Origin: RZZS01 sp964498755
GTDB lineage: Bacteria > Pseudomonadota > Alphaproteobacteria > Micavibrionales > Micavibrionaceae
NCBI GenBank assembly: GCA_964498755.1
Contig: CAZCIB010000080.1
Coordinates: 1-5,713, forward strand
DNA length: 5,713 bases
Direction of reading: 5' to 3'
Positions 5,473 through 5,713 of the stretch are shown here, one piece after another (position 1 is the stretch's first letter; the number at the start of each line of letters is the position of its first letter). Under the pieces are notes generated by a model, which saw only the letters and a list, made by a program, of their open reading frames with translations, ran no database searches and had not been told where the DNA came from. The translations under genes were made by a program, and so were the position numbers.

Positions 5473-5713
5473 ATGAAATCCGTTCCTGACTTTCCAGCTT
5501 TCATAGACAATCCTGAAGTCGTCGAGTTCGTCGGCAAGAATCATGTCGCTTTCCGCGAATCCTGGCTGCGGAGCTATAAAAGGACGCAGGACGCCGACAA
5601 GGTTATGACCCGACCCTCGCTCAACCTTGCGGCTCTGTTCGCTTTTCCGGTCTGGTGCGCATACAGGAAACTTTTTCTGCCTTACGTTATTTTTACGCTT
5701 GCCCTTTCCTGCA
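5473..5713 (+). CDS. DUF2628-type membrane protein, N-terminal part (cut by window end)
   Basis: An open frame of 80 codons runs off the right edge, so the C-terminus is missing. The translation starts MKSVPDFPAFIDNPEV, then has EFVGKNHVAFRESW at 18-31 and LNLAALFAFPVWCAYRKLFL near 54-73, followed by a hydrophobic stretch at the edge. The pattern of FxGxN...W followed by N-x-AA-x-F-x-x-P-x-W-x-AYRK is what I recognise from DUF2628 proteins, small multi-helix membrane proteins of unknown function. An in-frame stop at 5440-5442 bounds the frame. In-frame starts are ATG 5458, GTG 5470 and ATG 5473. None has a clear Shine-Dalgarno sequence; 5473 is chosen because the extra residues from 5458 (MILCV) are not family-like, but this is uncertain. 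It is divergent from the antiporter. Confidence 0.75.
   Translation, partial: MKSVPDFPAFIDNPEVVEFVGKNHVAFRESWLRSYKRTQDADKVMTRPSLNLAALFAFPVWCAYRKLFLPYVIFTLALSC

Overview
The window looks like a stretch of ordinary chromosome from a Gram-negative bacterium, most likely an alphaproteobacterium. That placement is an inference. It rests on moderate, slightly GC-leaning base use, a two-module pentapeptide-repeat protein of a kind I associate with Alphaproteobacteria, and a stand-alone GAF protein and DUF2628 protein of proteobacterial style. I see no phage, insertion sequence, CRISPR, tRNA or rRNA signature.

Layout from left to right: (1) A pentapeptide-repeat protein on the plus strand (57-1322), with a good extended -10 promoter just upstream and a TTG start. 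(2) Converging on it with a single base between the two stop codons, a large fatty-acid beta-oxidation enzyme on the minus strand (1324-3702). It has a 3-hydroxyacyl-CoA dehydrogenase N-half and an enoyl-CoA hydratase C-half, the FadN order and the reverse of FadB/FadJ. (3) A 186-residue single GAF-domain protein, minus strand (3771-4331). (4) A CaCA-family sodium/calcium antiporter, minus strand (4405-5373). (5) After a 99-base divergent intergenic region, the first 80 codons of a DUF2628-type small membrane protein on the plus strand (from 5473), cut off by the window end.

Genes 4, 3 and 2 run in the same direction with gaps of 73 and 68 bases. They could be read together, but each gap also holds a plausible weak promoter, so one operon is not shown. 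Only the FadN-like enzyme has a clearly assignable pathway. The antiporter handles ions at the inner membrane, the GAF protein is probably a small-molecule or redox sensor with no output domain of its own, and the pentapeptide protein has no inferable substrate.

I did not find a convincing undescribed multi-gene system. The items most worth a second look are the duplicated architecture of the pentapeptide protein, the output-less GAF protein upstream of a beta-oxidation gene, a perfect 14-base inverted repeat in front of the antiporter, and an Asn in the antiporter's second alpha repeat at a position linked to potassium dependence in animal relatives.
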